Assembly: GCF_900119165.1 (NCBI RefSeq)
Contig: NZ_FPJG01000006.1
Location: 8,594,001 to 8,658,000 of the forward strand
DNA: 64,000 bases
Reading direction: 5' to 3'
Source of the DNA: Amycolatopsis australiensis
GTDB lineage: Bacteria; Actinomycetota; Actinomycetes; Mycobacteriales; Pseudonocardiaceae
The translations under genes and the position numbers were made by a program. The first letter of the stretch is position 1, and each line of letters opens with the position of its first letter. Below, in pieces: positions 24,852 through 34,340 of the stretch. The notes below the pieces were generated by a model that saw only the letters and a list, made by a program, of their open reading frames with translations, did not search any database and was not told the origin of the DNA.

Positions 24852-26057
24852 CTAGGCGGCCACGTAGTTCCCGCTCAGGATGAGCAGTACCTGGATCGTG
24901 ATGCCGGTGCCGTAGTAGTCCGTCGCGTCCGGGGACCACGTCGAGATCGCCGTCCACAGCTTGTCCAGCCACGCCTGGCTGCCCGGGTCCGTCATCGCCG
25001 CCACCGCGAACGGGGCCGTGAAGCACGGGTGCTGCCCGCTCTCCACCTTCGACCCCGACAGCGAGTACCCGCTCTGGATCTTCGCCGGGTCGCCGCCCGT
25101 CGCGGACTTGATCCACGTGTTCATCTTGCGTACCTGCGCCGCCGCCGCGCTGCCCGGGGCCGTGACCGCGTCCACGCCGAGGCGCCACGGGTCCCGGCAG
25201 GCGTTCCAGCTGTACTTGCCGTCGTTCGGGCCCTCGAGGAAGCCCGACGGCGCCGGCTTCGGGGTCGAGTTCGTGTTCACCACGAAGTCCGGCAGCAGGC
25301 CCGTGTTCGGCGCGTACTGCGACTGCAGCCGGCTCACCGCGGTCTCCGCGCGGCTCCGCACCTGGTCCCAGAAGCCGTCGCCCGTCGCCTTGGCGAACGC
25401 GCGCAGGTGGCCCGGCATCCAGTCCGACGAGCGCGAGCTGTTCCGGTACTCCGCGTCGTTGCCCCAGTCGCCCAGCAGCGTGAACTTCGTGGTGCCGTTG
25501 ACCTCGCTCTTCTTGATCGCGTTGATGATCCGGACGGCCTCGGCCTTGTAGTCGACCGCGCCGGAGCTGCCCCACTTCTTGTCCGCGATCAGCAGGCCGT
25601 AGGCGATTTCGAGGTCGCCATCGGTGGCGGAGTCGCTGCCGTTGACGCTCTTGCAGTTCGCGTCCTGCTCGGCCGCGTGCAGGTCCTTGTTGTTCACCGA
25701 CGGGTGCGCCTTGACGAACTTCAGGATCCCGTCGACGATCGAGCGCGCCTGCGGGTCCTTGTCCGCCATCATCGCCGAGATCGTCATGCCGTACCCCTCG
25801 CCCTCGGCGACGAAGGGGTGGTCGGCGTCCTTGGACAGCACCGCGTAGGTGCCGCTGCCGCACTTGGTGGTGAGGAAGTTCTTCTTCCAGAAGTCGTAGT
25901 ACTTCTGCAGCGCCTGGTCCTGCGTCGCCTGCGAGACGGACGGCCGCAGGGTCCCCGGCACGTACGGCGTCCCGGCCGCGGACGCGGTCGAGGGCACGCT
26001 CAGCAGCCCGGCGGCGAGCGCGGCCGTGGCCACCACCGCCCGGACGATCTTCTTCAT
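24852..26057 (-). CDS. Secreted glycoside hydrolase family 8 enzyme
   Basis: The 401-residue product has a signal peptide (VVATAALAAGLLSVPSTASAA) and the GH8 (alpha/alpha)6 barrel found in endoglucanases, chitosanases and reducing-end xylanases. The likely general acid Glu is in HPFVAEGEGYGMTISAMMA and a conserved Asp is in ATDGDLEIAYGLLIADKKWG. Further motifs are SSDWMPGHLRAFA and YSWNACRDPWRLGVDA. Substrate (beta-1,4-glucan or chitosan) cannot be fixed from sequence alone. ATG 26057 follows CGGAGGAGCG. Monocistronic, with a downstream hairpin. Confidence 0.9.
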   Translation of the reverse strand: MKKIVRAVVATAALAAGLLSVPSTASAAGTPYVPGTLRPSVSQATQDQALQKYYDFWKKNFLTTKCGSGTYAVLSKDADHPFVAEGEGYGMTISAMMADKDPQARSIVDGILKFVKAHPSVNNKDLHAAEQDANCKSVNGSDSATDGDLEIAYGLLIADKKWGSSGAVDYKAEAVRIINAIKKSEVNGTTKFTLLGDWGNDAEYRNSSRSSDWMPGHLRAFAKATGDGFWDQVRSRAETAVSRLQSQYAPNTGLLPDFVVNTNSTPKPAPSGFLEGPNDGKYSWNACRDPWRLGVDAVTAPGSAAAAQVRKMNTWIKSATGGDPAKIQSGYSLSGSKVESGQHPCFTAPFAVAAMTDPGSQAWLDKLWTAISTWSPDATDYYGTGITIQVLLILSGNYVAA

Positions 26058-26212
26058 CGCTCCTCCGTAGAGACATCGTTGGCTGCGGCGAGGGCGATCA
26101 GAGCCTGACAGAAGGTTCAAGAGCTGGTCAAGACTGTTAGGAAACTTTCCTTACTATTACCGTGAGTGGTCTCACGCCCCGCGTGCCCACCCGGACGGAC
26201 TAGCGTGGGCCC

Positions 26213-26608
26213 ATGAACCTCGACGAGCGCGGCGCCGACTTCCGCGCGTTCTGGACCGAGCGCCGGCTGGCCACCCTCACCACCGTCCGGCCGGACGGCA
26301 CCCCGCACGTCGTCGCGGTCGGCGTGACCGTCGACTTCGCGAGCGGGATCGCACGCGTGATCACGTTCGGCACGTCCGTGAAGGCCAGGCTGGTCCGGGC
26401 CGCCGGCGCCGGCGGTGTCCCGGCCGCGGTCTGCCAGCTGGAGGGCCCGAAGTGGTCCACTCTGGAGGGACGCGCGGTGCTGCGCGACGACCCGGAGTCG
26501 GTGCGGGACGCGGAAAACCGCTACGCCGCCCGGTACCGGCAGCCGAAGCCGAACCCGCAGCGGGTGGTGCTGGAGATCGCGGTGACGCGAGTCCTCGGCA
26601 ACGCCTGA
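26213..26608 (+). CDS. F420-dependent PPOX-class oxidoreductase
   Basis: The 131-residue product is a split-beta-barrel flavin/deazaflavin-binding protein of the pyridoxamine-phosphate-oxidase-like group. Features are RRLATLTTVRPDGTPHVVAVG, an ITFGTSVKARLVRAAG strand-helix, and KWSTLEGRAVLRDDPESV. The length and motifs fit the small TIGR03618-like F420 enzymes of actinobacteria that reduce unsaturated ketones or xenobiotics. Physiological substrate unknown. It converges with the TetR gene; the palindrome between them may end both transcripts. Confidence 0.85.
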   Translation: MNLDERGADFRAFWTERRLATLTTVRPDGTPHVVAVGVTVDFASGIARVITFGTSVKARLVRAAGAGGVPAAVCQLEGPKWSTLEGRAVLRDDPESVRDAENRYAARYRQPKPNPQRVVLEIAVTRVLGNA

Positions 26609-26615
26609 ACCGCCT

Positions 26616-26657
26616 CGTGAGTGAGAAACAGTGTCCCAACCCTGTTTCTCACTCACG
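26616..26657. repeat. Palindromic intergenic element (CGTGAGTG family)
   Basis: CGTGAGTGAGAAACAG (26616-26631) and its exact complement (26642-26657) flank a 10-base loop. It lies between convergent genes, where it can act as a bidirectional terminator. It shares outer sequence and layout with the element at 8192-8239. Confidence 0.8.
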
Positions 26658-27194
26658 ACCCGCGGGAGTGCACCAGCCGTGTGTACTCCGCCAGCAGGGT
26701 CGCCAGTTCGCTGTGCTCGCCCGCCGCGGCCAGCTGCTGGTGCCCGACCAGCATCGCCATGCCCAGCGACGTCAGCGTCCGCGCCAGGTCGGCGTCGCCG
26801 ACGATGCCCTTCACCGCCTTGCCGACCGTTCGCAGCCGCGCGGAGTCGACGCGCTTCTGCGCCGCCCGCACGGTTTCGTCGTTGGCCGCCCACGCCCGGA
26901 TCGCCGCCTCGGCCTCGTGGGGCAGCCCGAGCGTCAGGTCCATCAGCGCGGCGAAGTCCGCCGACGGCCCGCCGGTGCCGAAGTTCCGCTCGCGCAGGAT
27001 CAGCACCTGCCGGTTCTCCCAGTGGTCCAGCAGCTGCTCCACGAACCCGGGCCAGCCGCCGAAGTGGTGGTAGAACGAGCCGCTCGTGACGCCCAGGGCG
27101 CGGCACAGCCGTCCGACGTTCAGCCCGGTGAACCCGTGCTCCGCCAGCAGCTCCAGCGCGGCTTCGAAGTACGCCTGCCGCGTCACCGACGGCA

Positions 27195-27195
<1 letters not shown>
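26653..27195 (-). CDS. TetR-family regulator of the acyl-CoA ligase operon
   Basis: The 180-residue product has the N-terminal TetR helix-turn-helix (AALELLAEHGFTGLNVGRLCRALGVTSGSFYHHFGGWPGF) and a helical ligand domain. It overlaps the stop of the acyl-CoA ligase by ATGA and is probably co-transcribed with it. A perfect 20-base palindrome before the ligase gene (28775-28794) is its likely operator. Ligand is probably an acyl-CoA or fatty acid; inferred only from context. Confidence 0.9.
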
Positions 27196-28748
<1,553 letters not shown>

Positions 28749-28774
28749 GGCGGGTTCCCTCCGGCCGGCGCTGG

Positions 28775-28794
28775 ACCATAGACCGCTCTATGGT
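28775..28794. promoter_or_regulatory. TetR operator before the acyl-CoA ligase gene
   Basis: ACCATAGA-CCGC-TCTATGGT is a perfect 20-base palindrome 27 bases upstream of the ligase ATG. It is the size and position expected for the TetR-family repressor encoded at the end of the operon. Confidence 0.75.
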
Positions 28795-28834
28795 GCGCCG
28801 CACCCGCCGTGCCGTCAATGCCCGATCCGCCGCG

Positions 28835-30037
28835 CTAAACGAACAACGCGAGCAGGCCCTCCGCCGACCGCACCACCACGTGCGCCGCCGCGCGCTCGGC
28901 GTACGGGCGGTCCGGACGCTCCGCCTCGTGCCGCCACCGCCGCAACGCGTCCAAGCCCGCGTCGTAGATCTCGCCCGGGTCCGCGTCCGGCTCCAGGCCC
29001 AGCCGGTCGGCCGGGGCCGTGCCCTGGGCGCCCAGCAGGCGGATCGCCTCCTCCGCCGGCTCGCCCGACAGCGCCGTCCGGCCGCCGCGGATGTCCGCGA
29101 TCAGGCGCAGCTCGCGGAAGTCGTGCGCCGCCGCCGCGAAACGCTCCACCCGGGACACCAGGCGGTCGCCGCCCGGGCGGGGGTGCGCGGCCAGCAGCGC
29201 CTCCAGCCGGATGATCGCCGTGCGCGCCTTCAATGCCTCCGCCCGTGCCACGAAACAGCCGGCCAGCGTGTCCCGCAGCTCGCCGAGACCGCTGCGGCGG
29301 ACCAGCTCCGCCGACAGCTTGACGCGGTCGTCGCAGCCGGTGCGGATCAGCGTCAGTGCCAGCCGGACGCCGAACAGCCCGAAGCGCACCACCAGCGACC
29401 GCCGCGTCTCCACCGGGATCGGGCCCGGAAAAGCCGGGTCGGTGAAGGAGTCGACCGAAAGCACGTGCCGTTCCAGCTCTTCGCGCGGTACCGCGGCGAA
29501 GGCGGCCAGGAGGTCGAACTCGTCGTCACGCAGGGACCGCCCGCCGTACGCCAGCTGGCCCGCGACCGCGATCACGCCCAGAAACCCCGTGCACAGCGGG
29601 TCTTCGCGCCACGCCCGCCGTGCCAGCTGCTTCGCCGTCAGCAACGCGTCGATCCGGCCCGCGCCGACCTCGTCGGCCCGCGACAGCACCAGTACCGAGT
29701 TGACCGCGCTCTGGCGCGCGAACGCCGAGCCGGCCGGCGGGTGCGCCGCCGCCAGCTCGTCCGGTTCGAGGTGCCGCACGAGCCGCACGGTCGCGTCCGG
29801 CACTTCGCCCGCCGGGCCCGGGTCGTCCAGCAGCACGACGTCGCGCAGCGCCCGCGTCGGCCATTCGCCGAGCGCGGCCGCGAGCGTCGTCTTCCCCGAA
29901 GCCGGCGGTCCGGTGAACGCGACGCGCAACGGCTGCTCCAGCCGGTTCAGGCAGTCGTGCAGCACCGCCGAGGCACGCGGGTCGTCGCGGTAGAGCCCGG
30001 CCGCGGCGTGCAGCAGGTCGCGGACGTCCTGCGTCAC
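28835..30037 (-). CDS. iniC: IniC-like dynamin-related GTPase partner
   Basis: The 400-residue product has a P-loop VAFTGPPASGKTTLAAALG near residue 37, a switch-like VVLLDDPGPAG and a LSRADEVGAG base-recognition region. A long helical C-terminal part follows (RLEALLAAHPRPGGDRLVSRVERFA). It is the second member of a dynamin-like pair; in mycobacteria IniA and IniC form such a pair that acts at the membrane during cell-wall stress. GTG 30037 overlaps the stop of the upstream iniA-like gene. Naming rests on gene order (iniB-iniA-iniC) and domain type, not on close sequence comparison. Confidence 0.75.
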   Translation of the reverse strand: MTQDVRDLLHAAAGLYRDDPRASAVLHDCLNRLEQPLRVAFTGPPASGKTTLAAALGEWPTRALRDVVLLDDPGPAGEVPDATVRLVRHLEPDELAAAHPPAGSAFARQSAVNSVLVLSRADEVGAGRIDALLTAKQLARRAWREDPLCTGFLGVIAVAGQLAYGGRSLRDDEFDLLAAFAAVPREELERHVLSVDSFTDPAFPGPIPVETRRSLVVRFGLFGVRLALTLIRTGCDDRVKLSAELVRRSGLGELRDTLAGCFVARAEALKARTAIIRLEALLAAHPRPGGDRLVSRVERFAAAAHDFRELRLIADIRGGRTALSGEPAEEAIRLLGAQGTAPADRLGLEPDADPGEIYDAGLDALRRWRHEAERPDRPYAERAAAHVVVRSAEGLLALFV

Positions 30038-31818
30038 GCCGAAAGCTCCCGCCGCTGCCGCCCGGCGATCGTGCCGAGCTCGCCCGCGCGCTGGTGCAGC
30101 GCGGCGAGGCGGTCGATCTCCCGTCTGATGTGGACGGTCCGCCGCTCGCGCTCGGCCGTGCCGGCCATGATCGTCTCGCGCTCGCGCGTCAGCTCGTCGG
30201 CGAGATCCTCGGCCAGGCCGGTGAAGTGGTCGCGCAGCCGCCGCTGCACGCCGCGGATCGCGTCGCGGGTTTCCTTGCTGAACCGCAGGAAGACGTCGTC
30301 GACGTGCCGCTGCGCCGCCGCCTTCGCGACCGCCTGGCGCCGCTGCAGCCGCATGCCGCCCTCGTCGCGGATGGTCTTGAACGCGAACGCTGCGCCGGCA
30401 CTGATCGACACCGGGTTGATCAGCGGCAGCCCCAGCCACGGCAGGCTGGTGACGAGCCCGAACATCAGCACGCCGCCGTACGAGCCGCGCAGGCCGGTGA
30501 ACGCCTGCTGGCCGATCTTGAACTTTTCGATCTTCGGCCGCCGGACGTCGTCGAGGTGTTCCACGCCCGAGCCGTCGAGCGGCAGGTCGGGCAGCGCGCG
30601 GTCGTACTGGGCGCCGAAGCACGCCGCCACGGCCTGCGCGGTCCACTGCGCCCGCTCGGTGAGCCACGCGTAGTTCGTTTCGACGGCTTCGGCCAGCGCC
30701 GCGTCCAGCCACGGCGCGAACTCGTCCCACACCTTCGCCGGGTCGCCCTCGTCGAAGGTCTGGTCGATCGTGGTGACGATCTTGCGCGTGCGCTCGCGCA
30801 GGTCATACTCCACGTCGGCGAGCAGGTCGGTGATCTCGTCGGAAAGCAGGTTCTGCCACCGGGTGTTCTGCCGGCGCAGGTCGTCGGCGCGGCGTTGCGC
30901 CCGCTGCAGCAGCGCCGCCTGGCCGAGCCCGGCGTCCTGGGCGGCTGTGTCGATGCGGTCGCGCAGCGACTCCACCAGCTCCGCGGCGGCGGCGCGCACG
31001 CCGATGGCGGCGAGCAGCGCGCGGGACTGCTCCGGCGGCCGCGCGGCCTGCTCGGCGATCCACGTGAGCAGTTCGGGGAACCCCGACCGCGCGTTGAGCT
31101 CGGCGTCGCCGGCCTTCGCGGCGGCCTGGCGGACCACGGCCGAGACCGGCAGGACCGGCGCGTCGATCCCGGCCTCGGCGAGCATCGCGCGGTCGCGTTC
31201 GGCGACCGCGCGCCAGCCGGGACAGGCGTCGATCTTCGTCAGCGCCAGCACGACGTGCGGGCACCAGGTGCGCACGTGCCGGGCCAGCGCCAGCTCGGCG
31301 GCGCTGAGCGGCGCGGTCGCGTCGGAGACGAGGATCACGGCGTCCGCTTCGGCGAGCAGGTCGAGCGCGGCGGCGGTGCGCGGCGACCGCGGGTCGCCGA
31401 CCGGCGGGGTGTCGACCAGGACGAGCCCGGCCGAGAGGAGTTCACGGGGCACGCCGATCTCGACGCGGCTCAGCGTGCCCGCCGGCCGGGCGCCGAGCTC
31501 GCCGGTGAGCCGGTCGACCGCGACGGGAATCCGTTCGCGGGACCGGGCGACCAGCGTGGCCGCGGGTTCGGCGGCGTAGCCGATTTCGGTGGGGACCTCG
31601 GGGGTGGGGGCGTCGCCGACCGCGCACACGGGCGCGTTCAGCACGGCGTTGAGCAGGTATCCCTTGCCCTGTTTGGGAAAGCCGAGCACGCCGAGCCGGG
31701 TCTGCCCGATCGGGGCGTCACGGCGTCTGCGCAGGCGCTCGGCGAGATCGGCGCGGCCGTGCGTGCGGCACGCGTCCAGCGTCTCGTTGAGCACTTCGAG
31801 CCAAGCCGGGGCGGTCAC
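30034..31818 (-). CDS. iniA: IniA-like dynamin-related GTPase
   Basis: The product is about 594 residues. The GTPase domain shows a loop LGVLGFPKQGKGYLLNAVL near residue 45, a switch II region LVLVDTPPVGD, and the base motif LALTKIDACPGW. Note that the P-loop has Gly where Ser/Thr normally follows GK. The middle is a long helical bundle. A paired hydrophobic stretch (GVLMFGLVTSLPWLGLPLINPVSISAGAAFAF) resembles the membrane-inserting tip of bacterial dynamins, followed by a coiled tail. GTG 31818 is chosen as the start of VTAPAWLEVLNETLD; GTG 31842 is possible. It sits between iniB- and iniC-like genes. Confidence 0.78.
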   Translation of the reverse strand: MTAPAWLEVLNETLDACRTHGRADLAERLRRRRDAPIGQTRLGVLGFPKQGKGYLLNAVLNAPVCAVGDAPTPEVPTEIGYAAEPAATLVARSRERIPVAVDRLTGELGARPAGTLSRVEIGVPRELLSAGLVLVDTPPVGDPRSPRTAAALDLLAEADAVILVSDATAPLSAAELALARHVRTWCPHVVLALTKIDACPGWRAVAERDRAMLAEAGIDAPVLPVSAVVRQAAAKAGDAELNARSGFPELLTWIAEQAARPPEQSRALLAAIGVRAAAAELVESLRDRIDTAAQDAGLGQAALLQRAQRRADDLRRQNTRWQNLLSDEITDLLADVEYDLRERTRKIVTTIDQTFDEGDPAKVWDEFAPWLDAALAEAVETNYAWLTERAQWTAQAVAACFGAQYDRALPDLPLDGSGVEHLDDVRRPKIEKFKIGQQAFTGLRGSYGGVLMFGLVTSLPWLGLPLINPVSISAGAAFAFKTIRDEGGMRLQRRQAVAKAAAQRHVDDVFLRFSKETRDAIRGVQRRLRDHFTGLAEDLADELTRERETIMAGTAERERRTVHIRREIDRLAALHQRAGELGTIAGRQRRELSA

Positions 31819-31854
31819 GGGGAACGAGTGTCCCCGGTTCACTCCCCGTGCGCA

Positions 31855-31906
31855 CACCGGGTGCCCGTCCCGCGGCTGCACCCAGACCGCGGGACGGGCA
31901 CCGGTG
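31855..31906. terminator. Strong hairpin between iniB and iniA
   Basis: A stem of about 20 pairs (GTGCCCGTCCCGCGG with CCGCGGGACGGGCAC, extended by CACCGG/CCGGTG with one bulged base) has an 11-base loop and stands 14 bases after the iniB stop. It could terminate part of the transcripts, giving more IniB than IniA/IniC. Confidence 0.7.
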
Positions 31907-31919
31907 ACCGGTTCGGGAC

Positions 31920-32909
31920 TCAGTGCCCGATGTGGATGTCGTTGTGGGACGCGACGTCACCGATGTGCAGGTTGCCCAGCGCGTTGTGGCTGACGTCGGC
32001 CACGTCGGAGACCACGTCGTGCACGGCCGAGGCGTTGCCGCTCGCGACGTCGCTGACCTGGCTGACCGCGTTGTGGTCGACGCTGATGCCGGTGGCGTTC
32101 GTCACGACGTTGGTGACCTCGCCCAGCGGGCCGTGGCCACCGTGGTGCTCGCCACCCGCGGAGTGCGCGGTCTCGCCCGCGCCCTGCAGGATGCCGGAGA
32201 AGTCACCGATGTGGCCGGTGACGTTGCCGACCAGGTCGCCGCCGAGGCCGCCGGTCACGCCGTGGACCTGCTCGGTGACCGCGTTGACCTGGGCGTCCAC
32301 GTGCGCGCCGACGTCCTTGACGTCGTACACGGCCGAGCCGGCGGCCGAAACGGCCTGCGGCGCCACGCCGGTGTTCGGGTCGCTCAGGTAGCCCGGAGCC
32401 GCGGTCAGGTTGGTCAGCGCGGCCGAGTCGAGGCCGTTCGCCAGGTCGCCGCCGAGGACGGCACCGGTCACGTTGCCGGCCAGCGCGGTCGCGCTCGCGG
32501 CGTTCGTGATGTCGTTCACGCCCGGCACGGCACCCACGGCGGGCAGCTGACCGACGGCGGGCAGCTCGCCGACGCCGAGGTCGCCGACACCCGGCAGCTC
32601 CGGGGCGGCCGGCAGGCCGAGGCCCGCGGTCAGGGCGGTGAGCTGGTCGATCGCACCCTGGATGCCCGGGGCGTCGGTACCCACCGGGGACAGGCCGCCG
32701 ACCGCGGGCAGCCCGCCGACGGCCGGGAGGCTGTCGACCGGGACGTAGTCGAGCACCAGCGGAATGACCTCGTGCACGTCGGCGGCGCTGACGTCGCCGA
32801 GACCGGCGGCGGCGAGCGCGCCCTGCGGGTCCGTCCCGAAGGCCGCCAGCGCGGTCGGGTCGTTGAGCAGGTTGAGAGCGAAATCGTGCAACGTCTGCAC
32901 GGAGTCCAT
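31920..32909 (-). CDS. iniB: IniB-like cell-wall-stress protein
   Basis: The 329-residue product begins with the IniB N-terminal domain (TLHDFALNLLNDPTALAAFGTDPQGALAAAGL, then VSAADVHEVIPLVLDYVPVD). After that come Gly/Ala/Val-rich low-complexity repeats (AVGGLPAVGGLSPVG, GVGDLGVGELPAVGQLPAVGAV) and a His/Asp/Asn-rich C-terminus. No signal peptide is evident. In mycobacteria iniB is the first gene of the isoniazid-inducible operon; its biochemical role is not settled. ATG 32909 follows AGGAGAAC. Highly repetitive internal sequence makes length variation between strains likely. Confidence 0.82.
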   Translation of the reverse strand: MDSVQTLHDFALNLLNDPTALAAFGTDPQGALAAAGLGDVSAADVHEVIPLVLDYVPVDSLPAVGGLPAVGGLSPVGTDAPGIQGAIDQLTALTAGLGLPAAPELPGVGDLGVGELPAVGQLPAVGAVPGVNDITNAASATALAGNVTGAVLGGDLANGLDSAALTNLTAAPGYLSDPNTGVAPQAVSAAGSAVYDVKDVGAHVDAQVNAVTEQVHGVTGGLGGDLVGNVTGHIGDFSGILQGAGETAHSAGGEHHGGHGPLGEVTNVVTNATGISVDHNAVSQVSDVASGNASAVHDVVSDVADVSHNALGNLHIGDVASHNDIHIGH

Positions 32910-33212
32910 GGGGAGTTCTCCTGGTCCGGTGGATCGGGGACAGCACCGATCGCCACGACCGGTGCCTGCCTCGCCCAAGTTAGGGAGACCGTCCCCCAGC
33001 GCACATCGGGGATCACTCCGAGTCGCAGTCCGGTCAGCCGATAGGGGATCGATATGTCATCGTTAGGGAGTTAGGGGCTCATCCGAGACGCGCTTAGTTG
33101 GGTTAAATCCTTCCAACGACTTGCCTGACTAACCCGTTTGGGTGAGGATGCCCCGAGCCCTAGGGGGATTTCGTACCCCTGATCGGCCCTACGAGGTGAG
33201 GAGGAAGCGCCG
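32910..33212. promoter_or_regulatory. Divergent control region of the ini-like locus
   Basis: This gene-free stretch separates iniB from the Hsp70-like gene. It is AT-richer than its surroundings and carries repeated TTAGGG-type words (GTTAGGGAGTTAGGGGC near 33062-33080; AAGTTAGGGAG near 32978) and an inverted repeat GTTGG-N10-CCAAC (33097-33116). These are candidate binding sites for the IniR-like ATPase; no clear -35/-10 pair was recognised. Confidence 0.45.
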
Positions 33213-34340
33213 TTGTCCTACGTCCTCGGGATCGATGTGGCCCAGGGCCGGACCCACGCCGCGACCTGCCGCCGCACGCGCGACGGCTGGGGCGAGGCCG
33301 AACCCCTCTGGCTGGGCGAGCGGACCCCGGCCGCGGCCTCCGCGCTCTTCCTCGACGACGAGGGGTACCTGCTGACCGGTGACGCGGCCGCGCAGGCGGG
33401 CGCCCGGGTTCCCGCCCGGCTGCTCACCGGCTTCCACCGGCGGATCGGCGACGACGTGCCGATGCTCGTCGAAGGCGAGGCGTTCCCGCCCGAGACGCTG
33501 ACGACGGTCCTGGTCGAGGGCATCGCCGAGCACGCCGCGAACCTGTTCGGCGGCGCCCCGCGCCACCTGGTGCTGACCCACCCCGGCGACTGGGGCGCCT
33601 ACCGGCGTGACGTGCTGCGCCGGGCGCTGGCCGACGCCGGGTTCACCGCCGTCACGCTGGTGCCGGGCTCGGTCGCGGCGCTGGGCGCGCACCTGCCGGT
33701 GCCCGGTCCCGGCGCGCAGGCCGCCGGGGTCTGCGAGTTCGGCGCCGACGGCGTGCACGTCACGCTGGCCACGGCGGGCGCGAGCGGCTGGCAGCCCGCC
33801 GCGAGTGCCGAAGGTGTGGCCCCGGCCGCGGCGCTGAGCACGTTGTTCGCCCTCGCCGGCGCGGCTTCGACGTCCCCCAAGGGGCTGGCCGGCGTCGTCT
33901 TCTGCGGCGACGTCCCGCCGCACGCGCTGCCGGCCCGCCCGCCGTGCCCGGTGTTCGCGGGACCGGTTCCACCGGCGACCGCCGCGCTCGGCGCGGCCGC
34001 GCTCGCGGCGCTGCGCGTGGAGAACCGGGGCGCCCCGCACGAACCCCCCGCCGTCGAGACCACCCTGCTCCCCCAGGTCGACACGCTCGGTGACCTCGGC
34101 GAGCGGCCGCCCCGGCCGCCGGTCGAGATCACGCCGTTCGAGCTGCCCGAGCGCACCGGCCCGCTGAACCTGTTCCGCCGGCGGCGTCCGCTCGCCGCCG
34201 CGGTCCTCGTGCTCGCCGCGGCCGTCTCGGCCGTCGTGATCACGCTCACCGCCCGCGAAGCCACCGCGGGTCCCGGCCCGTCCCCCGCCCCGAGCCACTG
34301 CGCCGGCCCCGGCGCCCCCTCCGGTGAAGGTCACTGTTGA
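33213..34340 (+). CDS. Hsp70-like ATPase-domain protein with C-terminal membrane anchor
   Basis: The 375-residue product has the actin/Hsp70 phosphate-1 motif at the very start (YVLGIDVAQGRTHAATCRR). Further features are LVLTHPGDWGAYRRDVLRRAL (Hsp70-like connect region), VPGSVAALGAHL, and a degenerate second phosphate region (GVCEFGADGVHVTL). A Pro-rich linker and one transmembrane helix (LAAAVLVLAAAVSAVVITL) follow. There is no substrate-binding domain. It is therefore a membrane-anchored, probably signalling, Hsp70-like protein. TTG 33213 has AGGAGG upstream. It overlaps the IniR-like gene (TTGA) and is presumably part of the same envelope-stress switch. Confidence 0.75.
   Translation: MSYVLGIDVAQGRTHAATCRRTRDGWGEAEPLWLGERTPAAASALFLDDEGYLLTGDAAAQAGARVPARLLTGFHRRIGDDVPMLVEGEAFPPETLTTVLVEGIAEHAANLFGGAPRHLVLTHPGDWGAYRRDVLRRALADAGFTAVTLVPGSVAALGAHLPVPGPGAQAAGVCEFGADGVHVTLATAGASGWQPAASAEGVAPAAALSTLFALAGAASTSPKGLAGVVFCGDVPPHALPARPPCPVFAGPVPPATAALGAAALAALRVENRGAPHEPPAVETTLLPQVDTLGDLGERPPRPPVEITPFELPERTGPLNLFRRRRPLAAAVLVLAAAVSAVVITLTAREATAGPGPSPAPSHCAGPGAPSGEGHC

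Noticed and set aside
23406..26108. 900-codon plus-strand frame
   Set aside because: It covers the oxidoreductase gene, the NADAR remnant and the antisense of the GH8 gene; composition is Arg/Gly/Val-rich and no domain is visible.
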